Shown one piece after another: positions 17,296 through 25,761 of a stretch of 64,000 nucleotides of DNA (the first letter of the stretch is position 1; each line of letters opens with the position of its first letter). The stretch is from positions 682,001 through 746,000 of the forward strand of contig WKFI01000005.1 of assembly GCA_014872875.1 (NCBI GenBank), read 5' to 3'. The DNA comes from Paracoccaceae bacterium (lineage in GTDB: Bacteria; Pseudomonadota; Alphaproteobacteria; Rhodobacterales; Rhodobacteraceae). Both the position numbers and the translations under genes were made by a program. Under the pieces are notes generated by a model. That model had not been told where the DNA came from. It did no database searches and saw nothing but the letters and a program-made list of their open reading frames with translations.

Positions 17296-18114
17296 ATGAA
17301 CATTTATTTTCAGGGAACGAATCAACGCACCTTCGGGACCTACCCGCTCACCGGAGATGAACTGAAGAACTCCGTACTGACTGCAGCCGAGATTGGATAT
17401 CGATCGTTCGATACGGCGCAAATGTATGAAAACGAGCTGGATACTGGCGAAGCTTTGGCCGCAACCGGCCTGCAACGGGACGAGTTATGCATTACGACCA
17501 AGGTGCATCCAGACAATTTTGAGGACGCTAAATTTCTTGGATCTGTTGAAGAAAGCCTGAAGGCCTTGCGCGTCGATTACGTTGACGTCCTTCTACTGCA
17601 TTGGCCCCCGGTCGGAGGCGACATTGCTCCCTCGTTGAAAATGTTGGAGCAGGCCCAGCTCAAAGGACTGACACGCAACATCGGGGTTTCCAATTATACA
17701 GCGCAAATGATGCGTGACTCGCTCTCGATCATCGACACCCCTTTGGTCACCAATCAAGTCGAGTTTCATCCGCTGTTGAACCAAGATGTCCTGCTGGCCG
17801 CAGCATCGGAAACGGGAATTCCGCTTTCGTCCTACTGTTCCGTCGCCCGCGGTGAAGTCTTCAAGCATCCCGAATTCGCCGAAATCGGCCAAGCCTATGG
17901 CAAGACGGCTGCCCAGGTGGTGCTTCGCTGGATTTTGCAGAAGGGCGTTTCAATCAACACAATGTCCACAAAACGCGACAATATCGCGGCCAACTTCAAC
18001 GTGATGGATTTCACGCTGAGCAGCGTCGACATGGAACGGATTGAAGCCAAAACTTCGGTTGGCTATCGCATCGTCGATGAAAGCCTTGTGCCTTGGGCGC
18101 CCGAATGGGACTGA
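17296..18114 (+). CDS. aldo/keto reductase, 2,5-diketo-D-gluconate reductase-like
   Basis: A 272-aa AKR5-type enzyme. The tetrad is visible: Asp and Tyr in FDTAQMYENE, Lys in CITTKVHPDNF and His in LLLHWPP; IGVSNY and the Gln-Val-Glu-Phe-His strand follow. Such enzymes reduce keto-sugar acids, small aldehydes and ketones with NADPH. It is a monocistronic gene with operator D upstream and a terminator hairpin after it. Its presence with the GMC oxidase and glycerate kinase points to a sugar-acid or polyol-like intermediate. Confidence 0.9.
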   Translation: MNIYFQGTNQRTFGTYPLTGDELKNSVLTAAEIGYRSFDTAQMYENELDTGEALAATGLQRDELCITTKVHPDNFEDAKFLGSVEESLKALRVDYVDVLLLHWPPVGGDIAPSLKMLEQAQLKGLTRNIGVSNYTAQMMRDSLSIIDTPLVTNQVEFHPLLNQDVLLAAASETGIPLSSYCSVARGEVFKHPEFAEIGQAYGKTAAQVVLRWILQKGVSINTMSTKRDNIAANFNVMDFTLSSVDMERIEAKTSVGYRIVDESLVPWAPEWD

Positions 18115-18135
18115 TTCATTAACCTATGCAAGAAA

Positions 18136-18160
18136 AGGCGGTCAAGTCTGGCCGCCCTTT
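18136..18160 (+). terminator. terminator after the second aldo/keto reductase
   Basis: GGCGGTC-AAGTCT-GGCCGCC pairs over 7 bp (one G-T pair) 22 bp past the stop and is followed by CTTTCATTT. Confidence 0.65.
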
Positions 18161-18170
18161 CATTTCCTCC

Positions 18171-18200
18171 AAAAAATAACGGCGACCACAAGGGCCGCCG
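18171..18200 (-). terminator. rho-independent terminator of the nine-gene leftward operon
   Basis: On the minus strand CGGCGGCC-CTTGT-GGTCGCCG (8-bp stem, one G-T pair) is followed by TTATTTTTT, 22 bp after the GMC oxidoreductase stop. It faces the terminator of the converging aldo/keto reductase gene. Confidence 0.8.
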
Positions 18201-18221
18201 GATAGTTGGGGAGGAGAACTC

Positions 18222-19826
18222 TCAGTAGTTTCCGCGCACCATGTCGGCAGCCTTTTCTGCCATCATGATTGTCGGCGCATTGGTGTTCGAACCCACAAGG
18301 CTCGGCATCGCTGAACTGTCACAAATACGAAGCCCCTCGATCCCGTGCACGCGCATATTTGGATCGACAACCGCCATATCGTCCGTTCCCATTTTGCAGG
18401 TGCAGGTCGGATGGTAGGAAGTACGCCCGTATTGGCGCGCATAGTTTTCAAAATCTTCCTGCGTCTTGACGCTGGCATCCGGGAAACGGATCTGCCGGAT
18501 GTACTTTTGCAAAGACGGTTGGTTGAACACCTCGACGCTCAACTTCACGCCCTCGGCCGACCGCTTCAGGTCATCCGGATGCCCCAGGAAGTTCGGGTCC
18601 ACAATCGGCAGATCTGCCGGATTGGAAGATTGGAGCCGCACGGTCCCTTTCGCTTTGGGCCTCAGGTTGTAGCTGTTCATGGTAATGCCGCTTTCCCCCT
18701 TGGGGACGGTCGGCACCCCGGCTTCAGCTCCGGCAGCGGCGAGGAAGTGAAACTGCAGATCCGGTTTATCCAGCCCGGCCTCAGAGAACCAGAACCCGCC
18801 CCCTTCAACGACGTTCGAAGCCACGCGGCCCGACTTGAACAGCATGTATTCGATGCCGGACCAAGCTTTCCAGAACAGAGTGTTGTAGCGATCAAGGCTG
18901 TGCGGGCCATTCAATTCCGCCACGATGTCGATGCCGAAATGGTCTTGCAGGTTTTCCCCAACCCCCGGCAAGTCGTGCACCACGTCGATGCCGACGTCTT
19001 TCAGATGGTCAGCAGGCCCTATCCCCGAGTGCAGCATCAATTTGGGCGACCCGATAGCACCGGAAGTTATGAGAACTTCGCTCTCTGCTCGCACCTGGAT
19101 TTTTTCGCCCTTCTGGAAGTACTCGACCCCAGTTGCTCTGCCATTCTCGACGACAACCCTGTTAACCAAGCAGCCTGTTACCAAGGTCAGGTTTGGTCGC
19201 CCCATGACCGGCCTCAGATACCCGACCGCAGCCGAACACCGACGACCATTGCGGACAGTCACCTGATACGCGCCCGCTCCCTCTTGGACCGCGCCGTTGA
19301 AATCCGGGTTGTAGGGAATGCCGTTTTCCTGGCATGCCCGCACAAACGCACGTGTCATCGTTTGCCATTCTTTCAGATTGGACACACCCAGCGGCCCTTC
19401 GGCCCCATGCCAATCCCCTGAGAAAACCTCATTTCCTTCGGACTTGATGAAGTATTTCTGAATGTCCTCGAAGGCCCAGCCTTCACATCCCTCCTCCGAA
19501 GCCCAGCGGTCGTAGTCGGCTGGATGTCCGCGCGTAAAGACCTCGGCATTGATCGAAGAACCGCCGCCCAGCACTTTGGCCTGAACATAGTCGATTTGGC
19601 GATTGTTGGCATGCTTCTGGGGGGTGGTTTTCATTTCCCAGGTGAACGGACCCGTCGTCATGGCAGCAAAACCGGCCGGCATGTGGATCAAGGGATGACT
19701 GTCCTTTCCACCGGCTTCGAGCAACAACACCCGAACATCCGGGTTCTCGCTCAGCCGCGCAGCCAGAACACAGCCCGCGGACCCACCCCCAACGATTACG
19801 AAGTCATATCCCTGTTTTGCCATCAT
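18222..19826 (-). CDS. GMC family FAD oxidoreductase (choline dehydrogenase-like)
   Basis: A 534-aa glucose-methanol-choline oxidoreductase. The FAD fold is visible in VIVGGGSAGCVLAARLS, the GMC signature around VLGGGSSINAEVFTRG, the catalytic His in SYHPTCTCKMG and the C-terminal Asn-containing VGSNTNAPTIMMAEKA. It oxidises a primary alcohol to the aldehyde. The start overlaps the ALDH stop, and the ALDH immediately upstream would oxidise the aldehyde on to the acid, as in choline to betaine; here the operon's sugar-type importer suggests a polyol or other alcohol. Two adjacent ATG codons (19826, 19823) are possible starts. Confidence 0.93.
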   Translation of the reverse strand: MMAKQGYDFVIVGGGSAGCVLAARLSENPDVRVLLLEAGGKDSHPLIHMPAGFAAMTTGPFTWEMKTTPQKHANNRQIDYVQAKVLGGGSSINAEVFTRGHPADYDRWASEEGCEGWAFEDIQKYFIKSEGNEVFSGDWHGAEGPLGVSNLKEWQTMTRAFVRACQENGIPYNPDFNGAVQEGAGAYQVTVRNGRRCSAAVGYLRPVMGRPNLTLVTGCLVNRVVVENGRATGVEYFQKGEKIQVRAESEVLITSGAIGSPKLMLHSGIGPADHLKDVGIDVVHDLPGVGENLQDHFGIDIVAELNGPHSLDRYNTLFWKAWSGIEYMLFKSGRVASNVVEGGGFWFSEAGLDKPDLQFHFLAAAGAEAGVPTVPKGESGITMNSYNLRPKAKGTVRLQSSNPADLPIVDPNFLGHPDDLKRSAEGVKLSVEVFNQPSLQKYIRQIRFPDASVKTQEDFENYARQYGRTSYHPTCTCKMGTDDMAVVDPNMRVHGIEGLRICDSSAMPSLVGSNTNAPTIMMAEKAADMVRGNY

Positions 19827-21325
19827 TCTACCCAAGGAGTGCGCTTGCCGATTTCAATATGAACAGACTTGATTTGCGTATACTCCTCAACCCCATGCAT
19901 TCCGGCTTCGCGCCCCCAGCCAGACTGCTTGAAACCACCGATTGGCAGTTCGGGCCCACCGGCAAGGGTCGTGTTGACCCAGAATCGACCAGCCTTGACC
20001 TGACGGGACACGGTCAAGGCCTTGTCGATGTTCTTGGTCCAAACGCTGGCAGCAAGCCCGTATTCGGTGTCATTGGCTACTGCGATCGCCTGGTCCATCG
20101 TATCAAAGGGAATGACTGTAAGGACGGGGCCAAAGATCTCTTCGCGGGCGATGGCACTGTCCATCGAGTCACAGGTAAAGATCGTCGGTTCGATATACTG
20201 CCCCTGCCCCAGATCCAGTTGCTTGCCGCCACACACCAGATGGGCGCCGTCCTCCTGGCCTTTCGAGATATAAGACATGATCGTGGAGTTCTGTGCATCG
20301 GTGGTGATGGCGCCAATCTGGGTGGTCTCATCCAGAGGGTCACCAATCTTGGCTTTGCTCAGCTTGTCAGCAACCATGCGAGAGAATTCCTCGACAACCG
20401 AACGCTCGACCAGCAGCCGCGACCCGGACACACAGCATTGGCCAGTGTTGAAGGCGATGCCAAAGGCCACCCCATCTGCAGCGTCTTCCAGGTCCGCATC
20501 TGCGAATACGATCTGAGGATTCTTGCCGCCAAGCTCCAGCCCCAACTTCTTGAAATTGGTCCGGCCCGAGGCTTCAACAACGGAGCGACCTACACTTGTC
20601 GACCCGGTAAAGGACAGCATGTCTATGTCCATATGCTCGAGCAGTTTCTGACCCACTGTCCGGCCAGAGCCGGTAACCACATTCATGACGCCATCTGGCA
20701 AGCCTGCCTGCGACAGGATTTCGGCCAGCAGCAGCGTCGTCACACTCGTGACCTCGGACGGTTTGGCGACGATCGTGCAGCCAGCAGCCAAGATGTAGGG
20801 CACGCGTTCGCACAAGATCAGGAACGGGAAGTTCCACGGGGTAATCACACCGACCACCCCAATCGGTTCGCGGGTCACAACGCCGAGAGCGTTATCACCG
20901 GAGTTGTTGTAGGTTTCGCCGTGCAGCGCCCGGCCCAGCCCAGCGGCATATTCGAACATGCCCACACAGCCACTGACTTCGGCCCTTGCCTGAGCAATTG
21001 GCTTGCCGTTTTCCAACGTTTCCCAGTAAGCAATTTCTTCGATGCGCTCCCGGATCAATTCCGCAGCTTTCAACAGAACCGCCGACCGGTCGGCTGCCGA
21101 AAGACCTGACCAACGTCGATCATCGAATGCTGTCCGCGCCGAAGCAACAGCGGCATTCAGATCATCTTCGGTACAACGCGGGGTGCGTGTAACGGGAACA
21201 CCATGACCCGGAGACGCTCGCTCGAACATTTCTCGTTCACCCGCGGCAACCCAATCTCCATCCATGTAAAACCCGAATTCACGGGGTTCGCTGGGCAATG
21301 TCAGAACGTGGCTCGATTTGTCCAT
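19823..21325 (-). CDS. NAD-dependent aldehyde dehydrogenase (betaine-aldehyde dehydrogenase-like)
   Basis: A 500-aa ALDH with VITPWNFP, FTGSTSVG, catalytic Glu in LELGGKNP and catalytic Cys in FNTGQCCVSGSR. It oxidises an aldehyde to the carboxylic acid. It is the partner of the downstream GMC oxidase (4-bp overlap). A strong terminator (21341-21368) lies directly upstream of its start, so this pair may be expressed at a lower level than the import genes or from its own promoter. GAGG lies 5 bp before the ATG. Confidence 0.93.
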   Translation of the reverse strand: MDKSSHVLTLPSEPREFGFYMDGDWVAAGEREMFERASPGHGVPVTRTPRCTEDDLNAAVASARTAFDDRRWSGLSAADRSAVLLKAAELIRERIEEIAYWETLENGKPIAQARAEVSGCVGMFEYAAGLGRALHGETYNNSGDNALGVVTREPIGVVGVITPWNFPFLILCERVPYILAAGCTIVAKPSEVTSVTTLLLAEILSQAGLPDGVMNVVTGSGRTVGQKLLEHMDIDMLSFTGSTSVGRSVVEASGRTNFKKLGLELGGKNPQIVFADADLEDAADGVAFGIAFNTGQCCVSGSRLLVERSVVEEFSRMVADKLSKAKIGDPLDETTQIGAITTDAQNSTIMSYISKGQEDGAHLVCGGKQLDLGQGQYIEPTIFTCDSMDSAIAREEIFGPVLTVIPFDTMDQAIAVANDTEYGLAASVWTKNIDKALTVSRQVKAGRFWVNTTLAGGPELPIGGFKQSGWGREAGMHGVEEYTQIKSVHIEIGKRTPWVE

Positions 21326-21340
21326 ACTATCCTCGCTGAG

Positions 21341-21368
21341 AAAAACGGTCCCGGATCGACCGGGACCG
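21341..21368 (-). terminator. intra-operon rho-independent terminator
   Basis: On the minus strand CGGTCCCGG-TCGAT-CCGGGACCG, a perfect 9-bp stem, is followed by TTTTTCTC. It lies in the 52-bp gap between the ABM-domain gene and the ALDH gene, so it interrupts an otherwise continuous nine-gene operon. Confidence 0.85.
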
Positions 21369-21377
21369 AATGGATCC

Positions 21378-21677
21378 TTAGTCTTCGAAATTCGCCATGG
21401 CCCGAACCACCAAGGGTGTGGCCTGAGCGGCTTCCATTTTAGGAGCCCATTCCCCGAACCAGTCCTGGGCCAGATGCGCGTCCAGATGCGCCTGACTGGA
21501 CCAGACCTCGACGATGGTCATCTTGTGGGGTGCGTTTGGGTCATGCCAAAGTTCGTATTTTTCACAGCCGTCTTCGCTGCGCGAGCGTGACATGAATTCT
21601 TCGTGGAACATCTTCTGGAACGTCTCGGCCTCTTCCGGTTTCACGTCCAGCTCTACAAGCAGTCTCGCTTTTGCCAT
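21378..21677 (-). CDS. antibiotic biosynthesis monooxygenase (ABM) domain protein
   Basis: A 99-aa ferredoxin-like-fold protein: MAKARLLVELDVKPEEAETF, GCEKYELWHDP, IVEVWSSQAHLDAH. This is the YgiN/ABM pattern of cofactor-free monooxygenases acting on quinols and polyphenols. The ATG at 21677 overlaps the WrbA-like gene stop by 4 bp; the much longer open frame to 22073 is a shadow of that gene. Pairing of an ABM protein with a flavodoxin-like quinone reductase recalls YgiN-MdaB quinone cycling, so the two may act together. Confidence 0.9.
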   Translation of the reverse strand: MAKARLLVELDVKPEEAETFQKMFHEEFMSRSRSEDGCEKYELWHDPNAPHKMTIVEVWSSQAHLDAHLAQDWFGEWAPKMEAAQATPLVVRAMANFED

Positions 21678-22246
21678 CAGTCCGCAAGCTCCCAGAAACG
21701 TTGGTATTTTGCCTCTAGCGGATGCAGATCCTTGCGACCTTCCATGTAATAGCCGACCCACTCTGCAAGGCGTTGACCCGCACGGGCGCAGGCCTCGATG
21801 GCTGCCTCTGAACGCGGCTCGCCGGCAAACACTGCGCCATAGTGAAGGCTTTCTTTCTTGGCCACGTAATCCGTGATGCCAAAAACGAAATAGCCCATGT
21901 TCATCATCATGATGGACAGCGACATGCAGGTCAGCTCGCCACCGCCACCCAGCGACCCCGCCGAGGTGAATGGAACGGCAAACTTGCCGTCGGTCTTGAA
22001 CCAGATGTCCGGAGTACGATCGTCCCACCATTTCTTCATCTTCCACGAGATGCCACCCAGATGCGTCGGACATCCGATGGCGATCCCATCAGCCCAGAAC
22101 ACATCCTCGGTCTGGGCCTCATCGACATGCTTCACGCGGATTTCCATGCCGCTGACGCGCTCGACCCCCTGGCGCACGTATTTCACGGCGCTTTCGGTGA
22201 ACCGACGATCGCTTTCGCTATCGTAAATGATCAAAATCTTTGCCAT
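21677..22246 (-). CDS. flavodoxin-fold NAD(P)H:quinone oxidoreductase (WrbA-like)
   Basis: A 189-aa flavodoxin-like protein. The N-terminal FMN phosphate loop is altered (IIYDSESDRRFTESAVKYV), while GCPTHLGGISWKMKKWWDD and the FTSAGSLGGGGE segment match the WrbA/Lot6 group. It would reduce quinones by two electrons using FMN. It is preceded by the zinc alcohol dehydrogenase gene (14-bp gap) and coupled to the ABM gene. Confidence 0.88.
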   Translation of the reverse strand: MAKILIIYDSESDRRFTESAVKYVRQGVERVSGMEIRVKHVDEAQTEDVFWADGIAIGCPTHLGGISWKMKKWWDDRTPDIWFKTDGKFAVPFTSAGSLGGGGELTCMSLSIMMMNMGYFVFGITDYVAKKESLHYGAVFAGEPRSEAAIEACARAGQRLAEWVGYYMEGRKDLHPLEAKYQRFWELAD

Positions 22247-22260
22247 TGAACCCTCTTCCC

Positions 22261-23295
22261 TCAGTGAATGACAATTTGTGTTTTCAGGTCGCCCGGCCTG
22301 TCGGCCAAAGTGTCGAAAGCGGACTGAATCTCCTCCAACGGATAGCTGGCCTTGGTGAACAGTCGCGTATCTATCCGCCCATGAGTCAAAAGGGTCAGGG
22401 CGTCGTGCATATCCTGTCCCATGCCTGCCACGGATCCCTTGATCGAGTTTTCTTCAAGGATCGTCCGCAGGATATCCAAGGGCAGCGTTTCACCAGCCCC
22501 GGTAATCCCGAACGCAGCGACATGGCCGCCCTTGCGGATCAGATCGAAAGCGTTGCGATAGAGAGCGGAGATCCCAACGCTTTCGATCACCACATCCGCG
22601 CCGCGCCCACCGGTGTGTTCAAGAACCACCTGACGCAACTTTGCCGGATCCGTTACAACCACGTCCGCGCCAACCTCGCGCGCCATTTCCGCACGTTCGG
22701 GTGAAAGATCGGCGACGATGATCGGCGCTGCTCCAATGGTTCGCAGCAGCTGAACATGCAGATTACCGATCGGGCCGGCACCCAAAACAACAACGGATTG
22801 TCCAAAAGTAATCTCGGCCTTACGGGCGCAGCGCACGACGCAGGCCAACGGTTCGGTCAGCGCAAGAATGTCAGCAGACACAGTATCCGGTGCCGGGATC
22901 ACAAGCCGCGCGGGCACCGAAATATACTCGGCAAAGGCGCCATCCATTGTTATCCCCATTTGCTGCATGTCGGGGCAGTTGAGGACCTCGTTTCGGCGGC
23001 ACCAGTAGCAAGTGCCGCACCCGATGTTCATGTCGACGACGACCGGCTGACCGAAGGAGAGACCTTTGACACCTTCTCCCAACTCGGCAATTGTCCCTGT
23101 GAACTCATGCCCGGGGATCATCGGCAAGTTCTCGGCCGCGTAGTGCCCGTTGAAAATATGCATGTCCGTCCCGCAGATCCCGACGCGGGAAATCTTGACC
23201 AGCACGTCATCCCGGCCGGGTTTGGGCCGCGGCACGTCTCGCAGTTTGAAGTGCCCGGGTTCGGTCAGAACGGCCGCTTTCATGGTCGCGTTCAT
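22261..23295 (-). CDS. zinc-dependent alcohol dehydrogenase (sorbitol/threonine dehydrogenase-like MDR)
   Basis: A 344-aa MDR enzyme. Catalytic zinc ligands are visible in VGICGTDMHIF and IPGHEFTG, the structural zinc site as C-x2-C-x2-C-x7-C starting GCGTCYWC, and the NAD fold in VVLGAGPIGNLHVQLLR. It oxidises a secondary alcohol, usually a polyol or sugar. The start overlaps the upstream permease stop by ATGA. Its position directly after the importer genes suggests it performs the first oxidation of the imported compound. Confidence 0.93.
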   Translation of the reverse strand: MNATMKAAVLTEPGHFKLRDVPRPKPGRDDVLVKISRVGICGTDMHIFNGHYAAENLPMIPGHEFTGTIAELGEGVKGLSFGQPVVVDMNIGCGTCYWCRRNEVLNCPDMQQMGITMDGAFAEYISVPARLVIPAPDTVSADILALTEPLACVVRCARKAEITFGQSVVVLGAGPIGNLHVQLLRTIGAAPIIVADLSPERAEMAREVGADVVVTDPAKLRQVVLEHTGGRGADVVIESVGISALYRNAFDLIRKGGHVAAFGITGAGETLPLDILRTILEENSIKGSVAGMGQDMHDALTLLTHGRIDTRLFTKASYPLEEIQSAFDTLADRPGDLKTQIVIH

Positions 23296-24233
23296 TTCAC
23301 GATCCTCAGTTTGGTACGGTCGATGGTCAGTGCGATGGCCGCAATCAGAACCAGGCCAAACACCATCTGCTGCTTGGTGGCATCCACTTCGAAATAGAGC
23401 ATCGAGGAGCGGATCACGGCCACGATCAGTGTCCCGATCAGCGTGTTGATCACACCTCCTACGCCACCTGTCAGTGGGGTACCTCCGACCAGCACGGCAA
23501 CAATTGCCGGCAGCAGGAAACCGTTGGCCAATGTCGGTGAGCCGCCGGACAGTTTGACGGAGAACAAAAGCCCTGCAACAGCCGCCAAAAGGCCGGATAC
23601 GGCAAAGGCCATGATCTTGATCTTGGCGACGTCGAGCCCCGCCGCGACCGCAGCCGGTTCACCCGCCCCAACTGCTTTGAGCGCGCGCCCAAAGGTCGTA
23701 CGGGTTTGCAAAAACCAGGTCACAAGAACCAGGAAGGCGCCGATGAAGATCTCGTGCGGAATGCCAAAGCTGCTGCCGGTCATCCAGCCAAACGTGGCAT
23801 CGCGCAGTTCGGCATCCATGAACAAAGCACGTTGTCCAGACAGATATTGAGCCGCAGAAAAGGCCACTCCACCGATCGCCAATGTCGAGATGAAGGACGG
23901 AACCAAAAGCTTGGTTGTGACATAGCCCGACACAGCCCCCAGAACGAACCCGGACAGGATACAGACAAGGGCCGCGCCCACGCCGAACAGGGGCAAGGTC
24001 ACGGTGGCCACGACAGTGGTCATGTTGGCGACGGACTGCGCCGAAAGGTCGATGCCACCGATGTAGATCGCGAACGTCATTCCCAGTGCCATTATGAACA
24101 GAGGGACGATGTCAGCCGCCATGGCAATGAGATTGGCCGGCCGCAAAAAGTTAGCGTCGGCAATGCCGACAATTGCGACAAGTGCGAGAAGCGTGATCCA
24201 CGGCAGATGCGGTTTGATGCGTTCAAAGCTCAT
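23292..24233 (-). CDS. sugar-type ABC transporter permease (RbsC family)
   Basis: A 313-aa permease with 8-10 hydrophobic segments; AMALGMTFAIYIGGIDLSAQSVANM and ALKAVGAGEPAAVAAGLDV are the BPD_transp_2 landmarks of RbsC/XylH. It forms the membrane channel together with the second permease at 25762-26727. It overlaps the zinc alcohol dehydrogenase by ATGA. Two different RbsC-type permeases in one operon imply a heterodimeric channel. Confidence 0.93.
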   Translation of the reverse strand: MSFERIKPHLPWITLLALVAIVGIADANFLRPANLIAMAADIVPLFIMALGMTFAIYIGGIDLSAQSVANMTTVVATVTLPLFGVGAALVCILSGFVLGAVSGYVTTKLLVPSFISTLAIGGVAFSAAQYLSGQRALFMDAELRDATFGWMTGSSFGIPHEIFIGAFLVLVTWFLQTRTTFGRALKAVGAGEPAAVAAGLDVAKIKIMAFAVSGLLAAVAGLLFSVKLSGGSPTLANGFLLPAIVAVLVGGTPLTGGVGGVINTLIGTLIVAVIRSSMLYFEVDATKQQMVFGLVLIAAIALTIDRTKLRIVK

Positions 24234-24243
24234 TGGAATTGCC

Positions 24244-25749
24244 TCAGATCATGTGGTGGACAAGGTCAAACAACGACGGCTTGTTGCCGGGTTCGCAGTC
24301 GTAGCGTATCTGCTCGATACCGTCCTTCAGGACGATGATCGTGTGCGACAGACCGATTGCTTCCTCGAGCGTATCCGCAACCAGAATGATGCCCGCACCA
24401 TCGTCCGACATGTCACGAACCATGTCGTACACGTCTTCTTTGGCGCCGATATCAAGACCCCGTGTCGGGTGGTCCAGCAGGATTATGTCCGACCCTCCAG
24501 ACCGCCACTTGGCCAAAACGACCTTTTGCTGGTTGCCGCCGGACAGCCCGCCGCAATCCTTGTATTCTGATGGCGTCTTGATCGACAGGCGGTCGATCCA
24601 ATCGCGGGCCAGCGACTTTTCTTCACTGATGCGCAGGACACCGTTTTTCGAATAGTTTCCCATCTGGCTGAGCGTCATGTTTTCATAGACGTTCATGCCG
24701 CCGACGATGCCTTCGACCTTGCGTTCGCGCGGGACATAACCGACGCCCGCAGCAACCCCGTTCTGTGCGTTGAATCGCGTGACGTCCTGCCCTTTCAGAC
24801 TGACGGTTCCAGCAGTTGGCGTTTCCAGCCCGAACACGGTGCGCAATACGGCCTCTCGGCCGGACCCTTCCGTGCCGACCAGGCACAGAACTTCTCCCGG
24901 GTGAAGATCGAAGGAGATATTCTGATACCGAGCCCCGTGGCTGACATCCTTGAAGGACACCAGCGGTGCTTCTTTCCGATAAGGCTTCTGTTTCTGTTCG
25001 CGATAATATTCCTTGTCGACCTCGCGCCCCACCATCTTGTGTTGGATGTCATCGACATTCGCCTCGGCCTGAGCGACGACGTCAACGACTTCGCCGTCTT
25101 TCATCACATAGATGCGGTCGCTCAGCTCCAGGACCTCGTCCATGCGGTGCGACACAAAGATGAACGATGCGCGGCTGGTCAGATCACGCACCAGCGAGAA
25201 CAGCAGTTCCACCTCTTCCCGCGCCAGAACCGAAGTGGGTTCGTCCAGCAGGATCACCAGATCGCCATCGACCCGCTCTTCCAGAGTCAGGACCTTGGCC
25301 AGCTCAACCAACTGACGTTGGGCAAAGGACAGACGCGATGTTACAGTTGCCGGATCGATGTCCAGCTTGACCTTGGCCAACTGATTTCGCGCGGCCTGGG
25401 CCATATCTTTCCAGTTGATGACACCGAAACTGACAAACTGCTGTTCGAACCCAAGGAAGATGTTTTCCATCACAGTGAGGTTCGTGATCAGCGACTGTTC
25501 CTGGAACACCATGCCGATCCCATGATCCATGGCCTGACGCGGGTTCTGGAAACGGACCTTGGTGCCGTCGATGGTAATGTCACCGCCATCTGCCTGATAA
25601 GCGCCATAGATCACCTTCATCAGGGTTGATTTGCCAGCTCCGTTTTCACCGACCAACCCGACAATCTCGCCTCGCCCGATCTGGAAATCGATGGCTTTCA
25701 GCGCGTGAACGCCTGGGAATTTCTTGTCTACTTTACGAAGTTCATACAT
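24244..25749 (-). CDS. sugar-type ABC transporter ATP-binding protein (RbsA/MglA family, two ABC domains)
   Basis: A 501-aa protein with two tandem ABC domains. The first has Walker A GENGAGKST and a degenerate signature (SRLSFAQRQ); the second has the degenerate P-loop usual for RbsA (VGTEGSGREA) and signature LSGGNQQK. It powers the importer of this operon from the cytoplasmic face. The gene follows the first permease by 12 bp. Confidence 0.94.
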   Translation of the reverse strand: MYELRKVDKKFPGVHALKAIDFQIGRGEIVGLVGENGAGKSTLMKVIYGAYQADGGDITIDGTKVRFQNPRQAMDHGIGMVFQEQSLITNLTVMENIFLGFEQQFVSFGVINWKDMAQAARNQLAKVKLDIDPATVTSRLSFAQRQLVELAKVLTLEERVDGDLVILLDEPTSVLAREEVELLFSLVRDLTSRASFIFVSHRMDEVLELSDRIYVMKDGEVVDVVAQAEANVDDIQHKMVGREVDKEYYREQKQKPYRKEAPLVSFKDVSHGARYQNISFDLHPGEVLCLVGTEGSGREAVLRTVFGLETPTAGTVSLKGQDVTRFNAQNGVAAGVGYVPRERKVEGIVGGMNVYENMTLSQMGNYSKNGVLRISEEKSLARDWIDRLSIKTPSEYKDCGGLSGGNQQKVVLAKWRSGGSDIILLDHPTRGLDIGAKEDVYDMVRDMSDDGAGIILVADTLEEAIGLSHTIIVLKDGIEQIRYDCEPGNKPSLFDLVHHMI

Positions 25750-25761
25750 TGCCCAGCCCTC

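Noticed and set aside
21678-22073. Long N-terminal extension of the ABM gene
   Set aside because: It is a shadow of the WrbA-like gene; the ABM fold starts at 21677 with a 4-bp operon overlap.
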